Shown: positions 1-9,027, counted from the stretch's first letter. The stretch is 64,000 bases of DNA from Streptomyces cynarae (GCF_025642135.1 NZ_CP106793.1:8524001-8588000); one strand, 5' to 3'. A program made the numbers and translations. The notes: generated by a model not told the origin, from the letters alone.

Positions 1-273
1 GACGACCGCACCCTGGCGGCCCTGGGCCGGCAGGTCGGTGCGAGCGACCGGACGTTGTCCCGCCTGTTCAAGGCCGACCTGGGTATGACGTTCCCCCAGT
101 GGCGTACGCAGGTGCGGCTCTCCCACGCCTTGGTCCTGCTCGCCGAGAACACGCCGGTCACGGTCGTGGCGCACCGGTGCGGCTGGTCATCGGCGAGCGC
201 GTTCATCGACGTGTTCCGCCGCGCCTTCGGCTACACCCCGGGACGCGCCTCGGGCGGGCGGCCGGCTGAGTGA
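1..273 (+). CDS. AraC-family transcriptional regulator, C-terminal fragment (5' end outside window)
   Basis: The frame is open from the first base and ends at a TGA at 271-273. It encodes about 90 residues that form the two helix-turn-helix motifs of an AraC/XylS DNA-binding domain: a first HTH around SDRTLSRLFKADLGMTFPQW and a second around VAHRCGWSSASAFIDVFRRAFGYTPG, the classic AraC signature with the terminal FGYTPGR. The effector-binding half lies to the left of the window, so ligand and targets cannot be judged. It reads in the same direction as the MBL hydrolase downstream, which it could regulate; that is inference only. Confidence 0.9.
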   Translation, partial: DDRTLAALGRQVGASDRTLSRLFKADLGMTFPQWRTQVRLSHALVLLAENTPVTVVAHRCGWSSASAFIDVFRRAFGYTPGRASGGRPAE

Positions 274-304
274 CGGTACGCGTGGCGGGGTCGTCGTCCG
301 CAAC

Positions 305-332
305 GGTGCGCACCGGGGTGCCGGTGCGCACC
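305..332. promoter_or_regulatory. Twin palindromes GGTGCGCACC, candidate operator
   Basis: The perfect 10-bp palindrome GGTGCGCACC occurs at 305-314 and again at 323-332, 18 bp centre to centre. It lies in the gap between the AraC-type gene and the MBL hydrolase, about 150 bp upstream of the latter's start. Paired identical palindromes on nearly the same DNA face are typical of a dimeric repressor or activator site. The bound protein is unknown. Confidence 0.4.
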
Positions 333-483
333 ACATGCGCGGCCCACGTGTATGCGCTGGACAACCTGACCGAGCGCCGCGTCCTGGGTGCCGTGGTAGC
401 GTCGCGCGGAGTTCGCAGTGCCCGCCCCTCAACGAGATGTGCGCCGTGTCCGGCGTGCCAGGGCGACACACCGGAGGGTCCTC

Positions 484-1362
484 ATGGAGACAGACGAGCA
501 CTGGGACGGATTCGCCGGAGAGGGCCCCCGGTCGCGTCCACTCGACGTCCGATGGATCCATGGCTCCCCGTCGGCCAAGCACAACACCGACCCGGACATC
601 CAGGTCCACAGGTACGACGAGCACACGTTCATTCTTCGGCAGAACATGGCGATCAACTATGAAGCGCCGTTCCTCTTCCTGCTTTTCGGCCGCGCTCGGG
701 CGGTGTTGATCGATACCGGTGCCACCGCATCCGCTGAGTTCTTCCCCCTGCGCCGGACGGTCGACGAACTCGTCGCGCACTGGCTCGCGCGACACCCGCG
801 GGACGGGTACCACCTGCTGGTCCTCCACACGCACCCGCACGGCGACCACATCGCGGGCGACGACCAGTTCTCCGACCGTGCCGCGACCACGGTGGTGGGG
901 GCGGACCTGGCCACCGCCTGGGCGTACTTCGGATTCGACGAGGATTCCGACGCCGTGACCGAGGTCGACCTGGGCGGTCGTGTGCTTGAGTGCCTGGCGA
1001 CGCCGGGCCATCATGAAGCGGCGGTGACGTTCTACGACCGGTGGACCGGTTTTCTGCTCACCGGTGACACGGTCTACCCGGGCCGGCTCTACATCCAGGA
1101 CTGGGCAGCCTTCGCGCGCACCATCGACCGCCTCATCGACTTCTCCGACCGCCGCCCCGTCACCCACGTGCTCGGCTGCCACATCGAGATGACCCGGCAG
1201 CCGGGCGTGGACTACCCGATCCGCACCACCTACCAGCCCGACGAGCCGCCGCTGCAGATGACCACCCGTCACCTGCATGACATCCGCGCGGCGATCACGG
1301 AGATGGGCGACCATCCCGTCCGACGCGCCTTCCGTGACTTCGTCCTGTGCCCGAATGCCTGA
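484..1362 (+). CDS. MBL-fold metallo-hydrolase
   Basis: A 292-residue metallo-beta-lactamase-fold hydrolase. The zinc motif HTHPHGDH (residues 115-122) follows a hydrophobic strand. Downstream are the third-ligand histidine in TPGHHEAAVTFYD and the aspartate in LTGDTVYPG, and then H in GCHIEM. I chose ATG 484, which follows GGAGGGTCCTC; the frame is open further upstream (ATG 418), but that extension is arginine-rich and lacks a ribosome site. The substrate cannot be told: the family covers lactonases, thioesterases, glyoxalase II and others. It stands alone, preceded by twin palindromes that may be operators. Confidence 0.88.
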   Translation: METDEHWDGFAGEGPRSRPLDVRWIHGSPSAKHNTDPDIQVHRYDEHTFILRQNMAINYEAPFLFLLFGRARAVLIDTGATASAEFFPLRRTVDELVAHWLARHPRDGYHLLVLHTHPHGDHIAGDDQFSDRAATTVVGADLATAWAYFGFDEDSDAVTEVDLGGRVLECLATPGHHEAAVTFYDRWTGFLLTGDTVYPGRLYIQDWAAFARTIDRLIDFSDRRPVTHVLGCHIEMTRQPGVDYPIRTTYQPDEPPLQMTTRHLHDIRAAITEMGDHPVRRAFRDFVLCPNA

Positions 1363-1511
1363 ACAGCAGGGCAGTCCCATCCTGTCGTCTCACAGGTGGC
1401 GGGCGTCAGGTGGGGCCTGAGGGTCAGGCGTCGGCCGGACGCCTGTCGCGGTGGGCACCGGTGTCGGAAGCCGCCGCAGCCTCGGGGCGCCGTCCCGAAG
1501 GGCGCCGCCCG

Positions 1512-3764
1512 TCACGGCTTTCGGGCGGCCACCGGCACACTCAGCGGACGGGCCAGGCCGACCACCGCCTCGTCCAGGCGCTGCAGATGCCGCAGCACCC
1601 GGTCGGTGATCCGCCCGTACCGCGGTGTGCGGGCCGTGTCGGACTCCAGCAGGGAGGCGATGCTCGGCCCGGTCTCGACCTCGTCGGTGGCGTGCTGGTC
1701 CGCCACATGCGCGCTGATCGCCGCGATGTTGTCCGTGATGCGGTCGCACGCCCGGCGCAGCCGCGGATCTGCCGTGATCGAGGGATGTGCGGCCAGGAGC
1801 TCGGCGGTCGCGGCCAGGCAGCGCGCATGGTAGGCACATGTCTCCAGGACCGCGACGACGTACTGGGCCGTGCTCCGCCGCGCCCGCAGCGGTGTGATCG
1901 GGTGCGTCAGCGGCTGCGTGGCCGCCCGCAGGTCGCCCAGTGCCTCGTCCAGGTCGCGCGCCTTGTCGAGCAGACCTGCCCCGGGACTGCCGCTGAGCTG
2001 GTCGACGGCGGCGTCGGTGACGTCGGCGAGCCGCTCCAGCACGGTGGCGAGCAGCTCGTTCGTGCGGCGGTCCGTGGCCACCGGAAGCACCATTGCCGCC
2101 GCGACGATCCCGCAGGCCGCGCCGAGCGCCGTCTCCTCCACGCGCAGTACCAGCACCGACAGGCTGTAGGTGTGCAGCAGCGTGTACAGCAGACCCAGCG
2201 CCGCGGTCACGAAGAACGACATCAGCGTGTACGACAGCGGGGCCGTGTAGAACATCGCGAAGACGCACAGCAGCACCAGCCCCAGCGCCGTCCACGTGTG
2301 GTGCCCCACCAGCCCCGCCAGGACGATGCCGGCCACGACGCCGAGGACGGTGCCCACCAGCCGGCGGTAGCCCTTGACCAGGACCTCGCCCGTCGACGAG
2401 GTGTTCATGAAGACGATCCAGCAGGTCAGCACGGCCCAGTACCAGCGATGGCTGGAGAGGAACTCGCCACCGACGATGGCCAGGGCCGAGCCCACGGAAA
2501 CCTGTACTGCGGCACGCGTGGTGGGCCGCCGCAGTCCCCTCGGCTCCTGCTGTGTCTCGCGCTCGCTCTCCTGGGCGCCCTCGATGGCGGCGTTCTCGGC
2601 GTCCAGCTCCTCCCTCGAGCGCGTCGTCGCGGGGGTGTCGTCGGACTCGTCCTGCATTCCCTCCAGCGCGACCCTGAGCCCCAGCACCGCCCGCGCGGCC
2701 TCGCCGATGCCCCGGAAGACGTCCTGCACGGCTCTCGACGCCGACGGCAGGTTCTCCTCGTCCCGGTAGCCGAGCAGCCGGTTGCGCAGATGGGCCACTC
2801 CCGTCCCGCCGCGCTGCCCGACGGACCGCAGCAGGAGCAGGCGGAGCGCCTGTAGTTCGCGGCGGAGCGTGTCGATCGCCTCGTCCCGCACCGGCAGATG
2901 GCCGCCCGAGGGTACGTGAGCACCGGGCAGGTGCAGGGTGAGTGTGTCCGCCCGCTCGGCACTGCGGGCGTTCAGGAGCAGCAGCCCGAGCCGCTCGGCG
3001 GCGATCTCGGCGTCCGCGATCCGGCGCTGCAGCACCTGTGCCACGGCTTCGTCGGATGTCCCGTCGTCCAGCCGGCCCTGGATCATCATGGCCGTCTCGT
3101 GCAGCCGTGCGGTGCCCTCTCGAACCTCCTCCAGAGCCTTGTCCACGTCGTCGGGACCCGCGTCCAACAGCTCCAGCTGCGCCGACACGAGCTGGGCGAG
3201 GCGCACGCGGAAGGCCTCGCGCAGTCGTTGCAGGATGCCCGCGGGCGTCTCGTACACGACCACGAACCGTACGAAGGCACTGCACGCGAACGCGAGGGTG
3301 ATGACGCCGTACAGCCGCGGCAGCGTCGAGACCGTGGCGCCCACGAACAACGACAGGAAGTACACCTGGAAGCCGATCAGTCCCAGCGCGGTGCCCCGGT
3401 CGCCGAACCGGCGGCCGTAGACCGCGCAGAAGATCAGGAGGACGAAGAACACGTCCCCGGCCACGACGCGCGTGTTCAGCAGCGCCCCCAGGGACACGGA
3501 CACCAGGGCCACCGGAAGCCCCAGGGCGAGCGTGATCGCCTGTCGGCCGCGCTGCTTCTCACGGATGGCGAAGGTGGCCACCATGGCGGCGATCGCGCCG
3601 GCCACCAGATGCGGCAGAGGGGCGCGCAGCACGGCGAGCACGGCCAGGGTGAGAGCGATCGCGCCCGCCGTCCGCGACCCGGCGGCGAGTCTGAGCAGCC
3701 CGGGATCCGACGCGGTGATGCGATCCCGCAGCCGTGCTGCGACCGGCCGTCCCGCTGCCTTCAC
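1512..3764 (-). CDS. FUSC-family inner-membrane transporter (aromatic-acid exporter type)
   Basis: A 750-residue protein with the repeated layout of the fusaric-acid-resistance/YccS family. An N-terminal hydrophobic block (about residues 25-165) is followed by a long soluble alpha-helical middle, then a second hydrophobic block containing SVGSALAIVGGEFLSSHRWYWAVLTCWIVF and repeated glycine-rich helices, and a cytosolic C-terminal helical tail. The family is associated with efflux of aromatic acids and other toxic organic anions. GTG 3764 is taken as start because GGGAGAG lies just upstream and the translation begins directly before the first basic and hydrophobic segment. Farther in-frame upstream codons give a low-complexity sequence. 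It is monocistronic; the VWA gene lies upstream in the same direction, 214 bp away. Confidence 0.85.
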   Translation of the reverse strand: MKAAGRPVAARLRDRITASDPGLLRLAAGSRTAGAIALTLAVLAVLRAPLPHLVAGAIAAMVATFAIREKQRGRQAITLALGLPVALVSVSLGALLNTRVVAGDVFFVLLIFCAVYGRRFGDRGTALGLIGFQVYFLSLFVGATVSTLPRLYGVITLAFACSAFVRFVVVYETPAGILQRLREAFRVRLAQLVSAQLELLDAGPDDVDKALEEVREGTARLHETAMMIQGRLDDGTSDEAVAQVLQRRIADAEIAAERLGLLLLNARSAERADTLTLHLPGAHVPSGGHLPVRDEAIDTLRRELQALRLLLLRSVGQRGGTGVAHLRNRLLGYRDEENLPSASRAVQDVFRGIGEAARAVLGLRVALEGMQDESDDTPATTRSREELDAENAAIEGAQESERETQQEPRGLRRPTTRAAVQVSVGSALAIVGGEFLSSHRWYWAVLTCWIVFMNTSSTGEVLVKGYRRLVGTVLGVVAGIVLAGLVGHHTWTALGLVLLCVFAMFYTAPLSYTLMSFFVTAALGLLYTLLHTYSLSVLVLRVEETALGAACGIVAAAMVLPVATDRRTNELLATVLERLADVTDAAVDQLSGSPGAGLLDKARDLDEALGDLRAATQPLTHPITPLRARRSTAQYVVAVLETCAYHARCLAATAELLAAHPSITADPRLRRACDRITDNIAAISAHVADQHATDEVETGPSIASLLESDTARTPRYGRITDRVLRHLQRLDEAVVGLARPLSVPVAARKP

Positions 3765-3978
3765 GCCGCCGTACTCTCCCCGCTTCCCGGATGATCTGCT
3801 TCCCCAGCATGCCACCAGGAGGCACCTGACGCGGTTCCGGCCGCGGTCGGCGGTCAGTCCCGCACTCACCCCTCGTAGCGTCGACCGCGACTCCGCCTTT
3901 GCGGCGGTCCCGGCGAGGTCTGGACCAGTGGCATGGGCATGCGCTATGCCATTCCTCCCCGCACGGGATGGTGTCTGG

Positions 3979-5349
3979 TCAGACCGGCAGCAGCCGGGCG
4001 ATGAGTGCGCTGAGCTGCCTCGCGTTGCGGCATTCATACATCTCGATGACCTCGGCGTAGGCCGGTGCCGCCGAGTCACCCGTGCCCCACTGGGAGCGCG
4101 ACTCGGGGTTCAGCCAGTAGACGCGGCGGGCTCGTTCGGCGATGTGCCGTACAGCCGGAAGATTCGGATCAGCCATGTTGGTACGGGCATCGCCCAGGAC
4201 GAAAACAGTGGTGCGCGAGCCCACGGCGTCGCCGTACCGTTCGGTGAACTCGCCGAATGCGACTCCGTAGTCGCTGCTGCCGTGCCAGCCCGTCAGTGCC
4301 GCTTCCGAGCGGATCCGCGTGCCCAGAGCGCCGGGATCGGCCGCGCCGTGCACCAGCATCCTGGTCACCTCGTCGATCTGATTGACGAAGGCGAAGACCC
4401 GCACCTTGCTGAACTGGTCATGCAGTGCTTGCACCAGCAGCATCGTGAAGTCCGAGAACCCCGACACCGAGCCCGAGACATCGCACAGCAGCACCAGCTC
4501 GGGCCGGACGGGACGGCGCCGACGCAGCACGGGCCGTATCGGCACACCGCCCGTCGACAGCGACCCGCGCAGGGTGCGGCGCAGATCGATGGTGCCGCGG
4601 GCGGCGCGCCTGCGGCGCGCGGCGAGCCGGGTGGCCAGTTTGCGTGCGAGCGGCTGAACGACCCTGCGCAACTCGGCGAGTTGGTCCCGCCCGGCGGACA
4701 GGAAATCGACCCGGTCCGCCGTGGTGGCCACGGCCCGACGCGCGATCTCATCCCGGCCGCGCCGCTCGGCGACACGGCGCCGCGCCTCCGCGGCCACCTG
4801 TTCACGGAAGACTTGGATGCGCCTGCGGATCTCGTCCTCGAGCAGCCGGTCGGTGAACCCCGCCCCGGCTTCCTGAGCCCGGATGCCGTCGCGGACACGC
4901 GCCAGCAGCGTCTGCGGGCGGAGCCGCTCGAGCGTCTGGTACGACGACCAGCCGTCCGACCCCGGCGATGATCCGTACCCGCCGAAGCCGTCCACCGCCT
5001 CGACCGCCAACTGCGCCATCATCCCGCGATCGTCGGCGGCCAGCGCCTCCGCGAGCCGGTTCCGCAGTTCCTCCCGGTCCGCTGGAGCTTCGGTGGCGTG
5101 GACCCCGACGCGAGCCGGGAAGTACACGTCGAAGACGGCATCGAACACCCGCCGCTGGCCTTCGGTGTGCAGCAGCGTGGCCGCCAGCCCCTCACGCAGC
5201 AATGCGCGGTCCGTCAGGCCGAGTACTTCCACCACCCGCGCGGCATCCAGGGTCTCGCCCGTGCCGATCCCCATGCCGTGCGAACGCAGTGCGCCGACCA
5301 GCCCCGTCAGCCGCTCGGCGACACCGGTCGCCGGTGCGGAGGCGCTCAC
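3979..5349 (-). CDS. VWA domain protein, CoxE-like
   Basis: A 456-residue cytosolic protein. The N-terminal half is helical and arginine-rich. The C-terminal half is a von Willebrand A domain with the MIDAS metal motif DVSGSVSGFS (about residue 290), a later conserved Thr, and Asp in FVLGDARTN. Proteins of this CoxE/DUF58-like group work with MoxR-type AAA+ ATPases in assembling or activating metalloenzymes. The gene overlaps the upstream MoxR gene by four bases (5346-5349), so the two are translationally coupled. No carbon-monoxide dehydrogenase or other obvious client enzyme lies nearby, so the substrate is unknown. Confidence 0.9.
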   Translation of the reverse strand: MSASAPATGVAERLTGLVGALRSHGMGIGTGETLDAARVVEVLGLTDRALLREGLAATLLHTEGQRRVFDAVFDVYFPARVGVHATEAPADREELRNRLAEALAADDRGMMAQLAVEAVDGFGGYGSSPGSDGWSSYQTLERLRPQTLLARVRDGIRAQEAGAGFTDRLLEDEIRRRIQVFREQVAAEARRRVAERRGRDEIARRAVATTADRVDFLSAGRDQLAELRRVVQPLARKLATRLAARRRRAARGTIDLRRTLRGSLSTGGVPIRPVLRRRRPVRPELVLLCDVSGSVSGFSDFTMLLVQALHDQFSKVRVFAFVNQIDEVTRMLVHGAADPGALGTRIRSEAALTGWHGSSDYGVAFGEFTERYGDAVGSRTTVFVLGDARTNMADPNLPAVRHIAERARRVYWLNPESRSQWGTGDSAAPAYAEVIEMYECRNARQLSALIARLLPV

Positions 5350-6233
5350 ACGGCATCCAGGTCGAGCTTCGACGCCGCCTTCAGGACGTCCTCTTGATGC
5401 TTGAGGACCACGCCGAGGGTGTCGCGCACGACGGTCTCCTCGAGCGTGCCGGCGCCGAGGGCGAGCAGGGTGCGCGCCCAGTCGATCGTCTCGGCGACCG
5501 AGGGAACCTTGCGCAGGTCCATCTCCCGCAGCGCCCTGACCACCCGCACCAGGGACTCGGCCAGTGCCTCGTCGGTGCCAGGAACCTTGAGCCGGACGAT
5601 GCGACGCTCCAGCTCCTCGTCCGGGAAGCCGATGTGCAGGAAGAGGCAGCGGCGGCGCAGCGCCTCCGACAGCTCGCGGCTCGCGTTCGAGGTGAGGACC
5701 ACGAAGGGGCGCCTGGCCGCAGTGATCGTGCCCAGTTCGGGGACGGTGACCTGGAAGTCGCTGAGCACCTCCAGGAGCAGGCCCTCCACCTCGACGTCCG
5801 CCTTGTCCGTCTCGTCGATCAGCAGCACCTTCGGTTCGTCCCCGCGGATGGCGGTCAGCAGCGGACGCGCCAGCAGGAACTCCTCGCTGAAAATGTCCGT
5901 GCGCGTCTCATCCCATGCCTCGTCACGGCCCGCGCTGATACGCAGCAGCTGTTTGGCGTGGTTCCACTCATACAACGCCCGGGACTCGTCGATGCCTTCG
6001 TAGCACTGCAACCGCACCAGCCGCGCCCCGGCGACCTGTGCGACGGCCTTGGCGAGTTCGGTCTTGCCGACCCCGGCGGGACCCTCCACCAGCAGCGGCT
6101 TGCCGAGCCGGTCGGCGAGGAAGACCGTCGTGGCCACCGCGGGCGACGCCAGGTACCCGGTCTCGGCGAGGCGCGCGGAGACCTCGTCGACGGATGCGAA
6201 CAGCAACGGAGCCTCCATCTTTGCGCGGTACAC
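5346..6233 (-). CDS. MoxR-family AAA+ ATPase
   Basis: A 295-residue AAA+ ATPase. It has Walker A GPAGVGKTEL near residue 53, Walker B VLLIDETDKAD, sensor-1 in FVVLTSNASRELSE, and an arginine-finger region in ALRRRCLFLHIGFPD. These match the MoxR family of co-chaperones that insert metals or activate complexes together with VWA proteins. Its stop overlaps the start of the VWA gene (ATGA), indicating a two-gene operon. The start could be GTG 6233 or ATG 6218 (MEAPLLFASVDE); neither has a strong ribosome site, and the short spacer holds no other evidence. Confidence 0.9.
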   Translation of the reverse strand: MYRAKMEAPLLFASVDEVSARLAETGYLASPAVATTVFLADRLGKPLLVEGPAGVGKTELAKAVAQVAGARLVRLQCYEGIDESRALYEWNHAKQLLRISAGRDEAWDETRTDIFSEEFLLARPLLTAIRGDEPKVLLIDETDKADVEVEGLLLEVLSDFQVTVPELGTITAARRPFVVLTSNASRELSEALRRRCLFLHIGFPDEELERRIVRLKVPGTDEALAESLVRVVRALREMDLRKVPSVAETIDWARTLLALGAGTLEETVVRDTLGVVLKHQEDVLKAASKLDLDAV

Positions 6234-6535
6234 GTCCGTCGCTATCTAAGCGCTTGCTCATCGTATTGTCACCCGTGACGGACGCATGCGTTGCCGGCGG
6301 CCGACCCCCTCGCGTACGACCTGCGAGGACGGCGACCGGAAGCAGTTCGCACGGTGACGGTACGTGTCCTGCCCTTGCCGGCCCGTCCACCTGTACGGGG
6401 CCCACCGGGGGCGGCGGGCCGGGAGGCCGTCAGACCGGCCGCGCCAGGCGGGCCGTCAGAGCCGGGGCAGCCGGAGCGCAAGTCCCCGCCGACGGCAGGG
6501 CCGCCGCGCGGTTCTTCACTGTTGCTGCGCCAGCG
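6234..6535. other. Intergenic region, nothing recognised
   Basis: This 302-base stretch lies between the start of the MoxR operon and the stop of the NmrA-like gene. It is GC-rich. I see short imperfect inverted repeats but no convincing terminator, operator or small gene. It must hold the promoter of the MoxR/VWA operon. Confidence 0.5.
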
Positions 6536-7288
6536 TCAGTGCTGCTGCCCGAGCCATTCGTCGAAAGTGGTCGGTGCGATGCGGGCGCCCTCGCTCGGCA
6601 GAAGGACGTCACCGGCCATCTCCACGCCGAGCACCGACGACCACGTCGGCACGAGTTTCACTGCGTGGCCGCGCGCGTCGTGGGTGCGCCTGGCCATGTC
6701 CACCAGATCCTGCGGCTCCGGGCCGGCGACATCGCGGTACCGTCCCTGCGGCACCCCCACGGCGATCTCGGCGAGGACCTCGCCCACGTCCGCCGGGGCG
6801 ATCGGCTGCACCAGCAACGGAGGGATGGTGGCGACGCCGTGCTGCTCGGTCCAGTTCGTCAGCGTCGCGGCGAAGTCGTGGAACTGAGTAGCCGCGACGA
6901 TCGTCCACGGCACCGGGCCCTCTGTCACGAGGCGCTCCTGTTCCCGCTTGCCGGCGTAGTGTGCGTTGCCTTCTACGCGGTGCAGCCCGTCGATCGAGAG
7001 CAGCACGTGGTGACGGACGGCGGCCCGCTCCTCGGCGGCGAGCAGGTTGCGCGTGGTGGTGCCGAAGTACGCCACCGCCTCGTCCGGGTCGGCCGTGTCG
7101 TGGCTCGTGGTGTCGACGAGGGCCTCCACGCCGACGAGGGCGGCGTCGAGGCCCTCGCCGGTCGACAGGTCGACACCGAGTGAGCGGCTGATGCGCACGA
7201 CGTCGTGTCCGGCCCGTTTTAGGGCGGCCACGGTATGGGCCCCGATGTTCCCGGTCGCACCGGCAACGGCGATTCGCATGGTCTGCAC
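6536..7288 (-). CDS. NAD(P)-binding NmrA-like oxidoreductase
   Basis: A 250-residue Rossmann-fold protein starting MRIAVAGATGNIGAHTV, with the GxTGxxG dinucleotide loop of the atypical SDR/NmrA group. The central region reads HVLLSIDGLHRVEGNAHYAGKREQE, with the YxxxK-like pair seen in this group. The chosen start is GTG 7288, preceded by AAGGAAGG at a good distance; ATG 7279 is an alternative. Such proteins act as quinone or NADPH-binding reductases or as redox sensors. It is monocistronic, and its target compound cannot be inferred. Confidence 0.88.
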   Translation of the reverse strand: MQTMRIAVAGATGNIGAHTVAALKRAGHDVVRISRSLGVDLSTGEGLDAALVGVEALVDTTSHDTADPDEAVAYFGTTTRNLLAAEERAAVRHHVLLSIDGLHRVEGNAHYAGKREQERLVTEGPVPWTIVAATQFHDFAATLTNWTEQHGVATIPPLLVQPIAPADVGEVLAEIAVGVPQGRYRDVAGPEPQDLVDMARRTHDARGHAVKLVPTWSSVLGVEMAGDVLLPSEGARIAPTTFDEWLGQQH

Positions 7289-7397
7289 GGCGATTCCTTC
7301 CTTGTCCGCCGACGTGGCTCGGACCTGTGGAAAAACCGGCCGATCCGGGCATGCGGCGCGCCGGGTCCGGAGGCCCCGTCACCCGCTTCACCGCTGG

Positions 7398-7610
7398 TCA
7401 TCGGCGCCGGTATCGCCCCTGCCATGCGGCCTGGGACGCGGTGCTGGTCTCGTCGTCCCCTCGGTCTGCGTGGGGCTGGCAGGTGAAGCACAGTTCGTGG
7501 CGGCCCCAGTGGGTGATCACACTGCCCCAGCCGTTGCACACTTCGCAGCCGAGGGCGGACACGGCGTCGGCGCGGGGGTTGGGGCAGGGAGCTTCCGCTC
7601 CGTCGATCAT
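7398..7610 (-). CDS. Small protein with two CxxC pairs, copy A
   Basis: A 70-residue protein with two CxxC pairs. The first is in ALGCEVCNGWGSVIT and the second in HELCFTCQPHADR, an arrangement that resembles half of a DnaJ-type zinc ribbon. ATG 7610 follows AGGAGAGCCGC at normal distance. A near copy lies at 57131-57319; the similarity covers the CxxC core, the ribosome site and about 150 bp of AT-rich upstream DNA. The C-terminal tails differ. Function is unknown: a zinc-binding regulator or a chaperone accessory would both fit. No partner gene is shared by the two copies. Confidence 0.75.
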   Translation of the reverse strand: MIDGAEAPCPNPRADAVSALGCEVCNGWGSVITHWGRHELCFTCQPHADRGDDETSTASQAAWQGRYRRR

Positions 7611-7760
7611 GCGGCTCTCCTGGCATCGAGGCTGTCGGCGGCGGGTGCGCGTCTTCGCTGCACGATGTCCAGTTTATACCGTTTCTCGTCCGATTGCGCC
7701 CGTTTTTGCAGTTTTATGACCGTTTATGTTGCGGCAAGGAGTGTGGCATCAATGCGTGAC
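7611..7760 (-). promoter_or_regulatory. AT-rich promoter region of CxxC module copy A
   Basis: Read on the minus strand, this region carries two related AT-rich blocks, AACGGTCATAAAAC (around 7711-7725) and GAAACGGTATAAAC (around 7670-7685), in otherwise GC-rich DNA. TATAAA in the second could be a -10 element. The same blocks, in the same order and spacing, precede copy B at 57131. Conservation outside the coding sequence argues for a shared regulator. Confidence 0.55.
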
Positions 7761-7941
7761 TCCGGCGGCACGGACCGTCACGCGGGCCCGCACTTGTGAT
7801 GTGCGTTGTCCGGTGGTTTCCGGTGGTTTCGGGTGACGTTGCTGCTGCGTACGGCCCTCGTCGACAGGCACGGTCCGGTACTCGGCCGCATCCTGAGGAC
7901 GGCCCGATCAAGTGCCAAGAACCGGCCGAACCGGAGGGTCT

Positions 7942-8091
7942 GTGATCCTGCTCGTCCTGCTCCTGCCCGCCCTGTTGATCATCCTCCTCGTGCGGGCGGC
8001 TCCGCATCTGATGGCCCGGCAGGGCCGGGACGTTCTGCATGATGCCCGGCGCCGGGTGCGGTGCCGGCTTCCACGCCCGCCCCCGCGTTGA
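7942..8091 (+). CDS. Small single-pass membrane protein, unknown
   Basis: A 49-residue reading frame starting at GTG 7942, preceded by GGAGGGTCT. Residues 2-20 form an almost purely aliphatic segment (ILLVLLLPALLIILLVRAA), which should be a membrane anchor. An arginine-rich cytosolic tail rich in RRR and PRPPPR follows. Third-position GC is high throughout, supporting real coding. It resembles no family I recognise, and it ends 86 bases before the convergent regulator gene. Confidence 0.45.
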   Translation: MILLVLLLPALLIILLVRAAPHLMARQGRDVLHDARRRVRCRLPRPPPR

Positions 8092-8177
8092 GACCGCACC
8101 GGTTGCTCGTCTCGCGAGGATGCTCCGTGGCGCGTTGTCCGGAAGGGGCGTGTGCCTCCGGCCTGGGCCGGCGTCCG

Positions 8178-8963
8178 TCAGAAGAGCCGGGCGAGGGCGG
8201 CTTCGGAGGGGCTTCCCGGCGCCGCCTGGTAGGCGATGATCACTTGCTCCTCGGCGCCGCCGACGGTGAGGGCCTGCCGCCGCAGAGCGAGCTCGCCGAC
8301 GATCGGATGAACGAACCGCTTGAGCTCGTCGCGCGAGGGTCGCGCGTCGTGCCGCGCCCACAGACGGCGGAAGTCCTCGTCCGCCTCCAACTCGGCGACG
8401 AGGCGCGCGGTTCTGGGCTCGTGCGGGTCGGCCTCGGCGCGCAGGGCCGCGGCGGTCTGCGCGGCGATCTCCGGCCAGTCCGGGAGCAGTCGACGAACTC
8501 CCGGGTCGAGGAACATGTCCCGGGCCAGGTTGTGCCCGGGCTCGTACATGGGGGCGAGCGCGCGGGCGAGCTTGTTCGCGGCGAGGACGTCGAAGCGCCG
8601 ATTGCGCACGTACGCGGGACTGCCCGTCCACGCGTCGAGCAGCTGGTGCACGTCCGGGGTGACCTCGCTCTCCGAAGGCCTTACGGGATGCGGGGCGGCG
8701 AGCGCGAACAGGTGCGCCGTCGTGTCGGCGTCCAGCTCCAGCGCCCGCGCGAGCGCCTCCAGCACCTGCGGCGACGGGTGCCGGTCGACACCTTGCTCGA
8801 GCCGGGTCAGGTACGGCTCGCTGACACCGGCCCGCCGGGCCAGCTCGTCCCGGCGCAGCCCCGCGACCCGGCGCCGGCCGGGGGCGGGCAGGTCCGCCTG
8901 CGAGGGCGGGACCCGTCCCCGCCGGGCCTTGAGGAACTCTCCCAGGACGTTGTCACTCGCCAT
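8178..8963 (-). CDS. XRE/MmyB-type transcriptional regulator
   Basis: A 261-residue regulator. Residues 1-70 are an XRE helix-turn-helix (EFLKARRGRV, then VAGLRRDELARRAGVSEPYLTRLEQG). The rest is the MmyB-like ligand-binding domain, with RRFDVLAANKLARAL and ELEADEDFRRLWARHD. Members of this Streptomyces-rich family usually repress a divergent oxidoreductase gene. Here the SDR gene starts 64 bp away on the other strand, which fits. ATG 8963 was chosen because translation then begins at the conserved DNA-binding domain. A paralogue with the same plan lies at 14175-15053. Confidence 0.9.
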   Translation of the reverse strand: MASDNVLGEFLKARRGRVPPSQADLPAPGRRRVAGLRRDELARRAGVSEPYLTRLEQGVDRHPSPQVLEALARALELDADTTAHLFALAAPHPVRPSESEVTPDVHQLLDAWTGSPAYVRNRRFDVLAANKLARALAPMYEPGHNLARDMFLDPGVRRLLPDWPEIAAQTAAALRAEADPHEPRTARLVAELEADEDFRRLWARHDARPSRDELKRFVHPIVGELALRRQALTVGGAEEQVIIAYQAAPGSPSEAALARLF

Positions 8964-9027
8964 GGAAGGGAGGGTAACCCTCCCGGGGTGCTGGCTGCCG
9001 AGCTGCGGGCCGCGCAGGGTGGAGGGC

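Noticed and set aside
1390..3285. Arg/Ala/Gly-rich frame on the same strand as the FUSC gene
   Set aside because: It is an overlapping frame of the transporter gene with no hydrophobic segments and biased composition; the transporter frame has the expected helices.
7714..8631. 305-codon minus-strand frame over the small membrane protein and MmyB gene
   Set aside because: Composition is Arg/Pro-rich with no motif. It overlaps the well-supported regulator out of frame.
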